Below are positions 63,897 to 64,000 of a stretch of DNA of 64,000 nt, in pieces. The stretch lies in NCBI RefSeq assembly GCF_036323735.1, contig NC_086022.1:68028702-68092701 (forward strand), read 5' to 3'. The notes under the pieces are model-generated. The model saw nothing but the letters and a program-made list of their open reading frames with translations. It searched no databases and had not been told where the DNA came from. The position numbers and the translations under genes are program-made. Numbering within the stretch: the stretch's first letter is position 1; each line of letters begins with the position of its first letter. The stretch comes from Rattus norvegicus (Eukaryota > Chordata > Mammalia > Rodentia > Muridae).

Positions 63897-64000
63897 AGTT
63901 AGGCTGCTGTTGAGCATGGCTCCACACAGCTCTAACTACAGCACTCAGGAGGCCAAAGCAGGAGGGACTCATGTTCAAGGACAGCCCAGGTTACATAGAG
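63897..64000 (+). repeat. B1 SINE, cut by the window end
   Basis: TTAGGCTGCTGTTGAGCATG start; GCACTCAGGAGGCCAAAGCA; AAGGACAGCCCAGGTTACAT. Confidence 0.7.

Larger units (their letters stand above)
63054..64000 (+). other. Ift56 intron 11, partial
   Basis: 947 bp. Contains an ID and two B1s; 63060-63300 and 63420-63605 show nothing named. Confidence 0.8.

Overview
This is mammalian genomic DNA, almost certainly Rattus norvegicus. About nineteen young ID (BC1-type) SINEs with near-intact 75-base tRNA-Ala-like bodies and perfect target-site duplications are the strongest evidence, because ID amplification is a hallmark of the rat genome. Rodent B1, B2, B3/B4, ORR1/MT-type MaLR LTRs, URR1 hAT elements, a 5'-truncated L1 and large microsatellites agree. 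Two protein-coding genes are present, head to head and about 28.6 kb apart. The order Zc3hav1 - Ttc26 matches human 7q34 from general knowledge.

Left edge (1-960, minus strand): exon 1 of Zc3hav1 (ZAP, zinc-finger antiviral protein) inside a CpG-rich promoter. It encodes residues 1-102 plus two bases of codon 103, ends at a GTGAGT donor, and has an ISRE-like element about 120 bp upstream of its ATG.

Centre (about 1-28 kb): intergenic DNA made mostly of repeats. It holds a (TG)n tract near 670 bp (6556-7229), a full-length ORR1-type MaLR element with two LTRs (14058-16433), nested SINEs with readable insertion order, a URR1 hAT element with an exact 8-bp target duplication, and an LTR-like insertion that splits a B2.

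Right half (28.9-64 kb, plus strand): Ttc26/Ift56, the TPR-repeat IFT-B subunit IFT56 (DYF-13) needed for ciliary transport. Eleven coding exons can be placed to the base with consensus splice sites. They join without frame error into 335 codons of a protein that is about 554 residues in human; the remaining 3' exons lie beyond the window. Exon 1 carries only the start ATG as coding sequence. The promoter holds an RFX X-box-like motif, and the first AUG upstream opens a 24-codon uORF whose stop is created by the exon 1/exon 2 junction and overlaps the main AUG. Intron 2 contains a sense-oriented HMGB1 processed pseudogene, intron 5 a 600-bp higher-order GA minisatellite, and intron 7 a retroelement-like block of about 3.5 kb.

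I see no operon, CRISPR array, bacterial-type system or clearly novel gene. The most interesting items are regulatory (uORF/start overlap, X-box, ISRE, LTR upstream of Ift56) and structural (a poly(G)-tailed ID element, the higher-order minisatellite, paired asymmetric exons). Repeat family names come from recognising consensus features, not from a RepeatMasker run. SINE boundaries are good to a few bases where a target duplication is cited and otherwise to about 10-20 bases.
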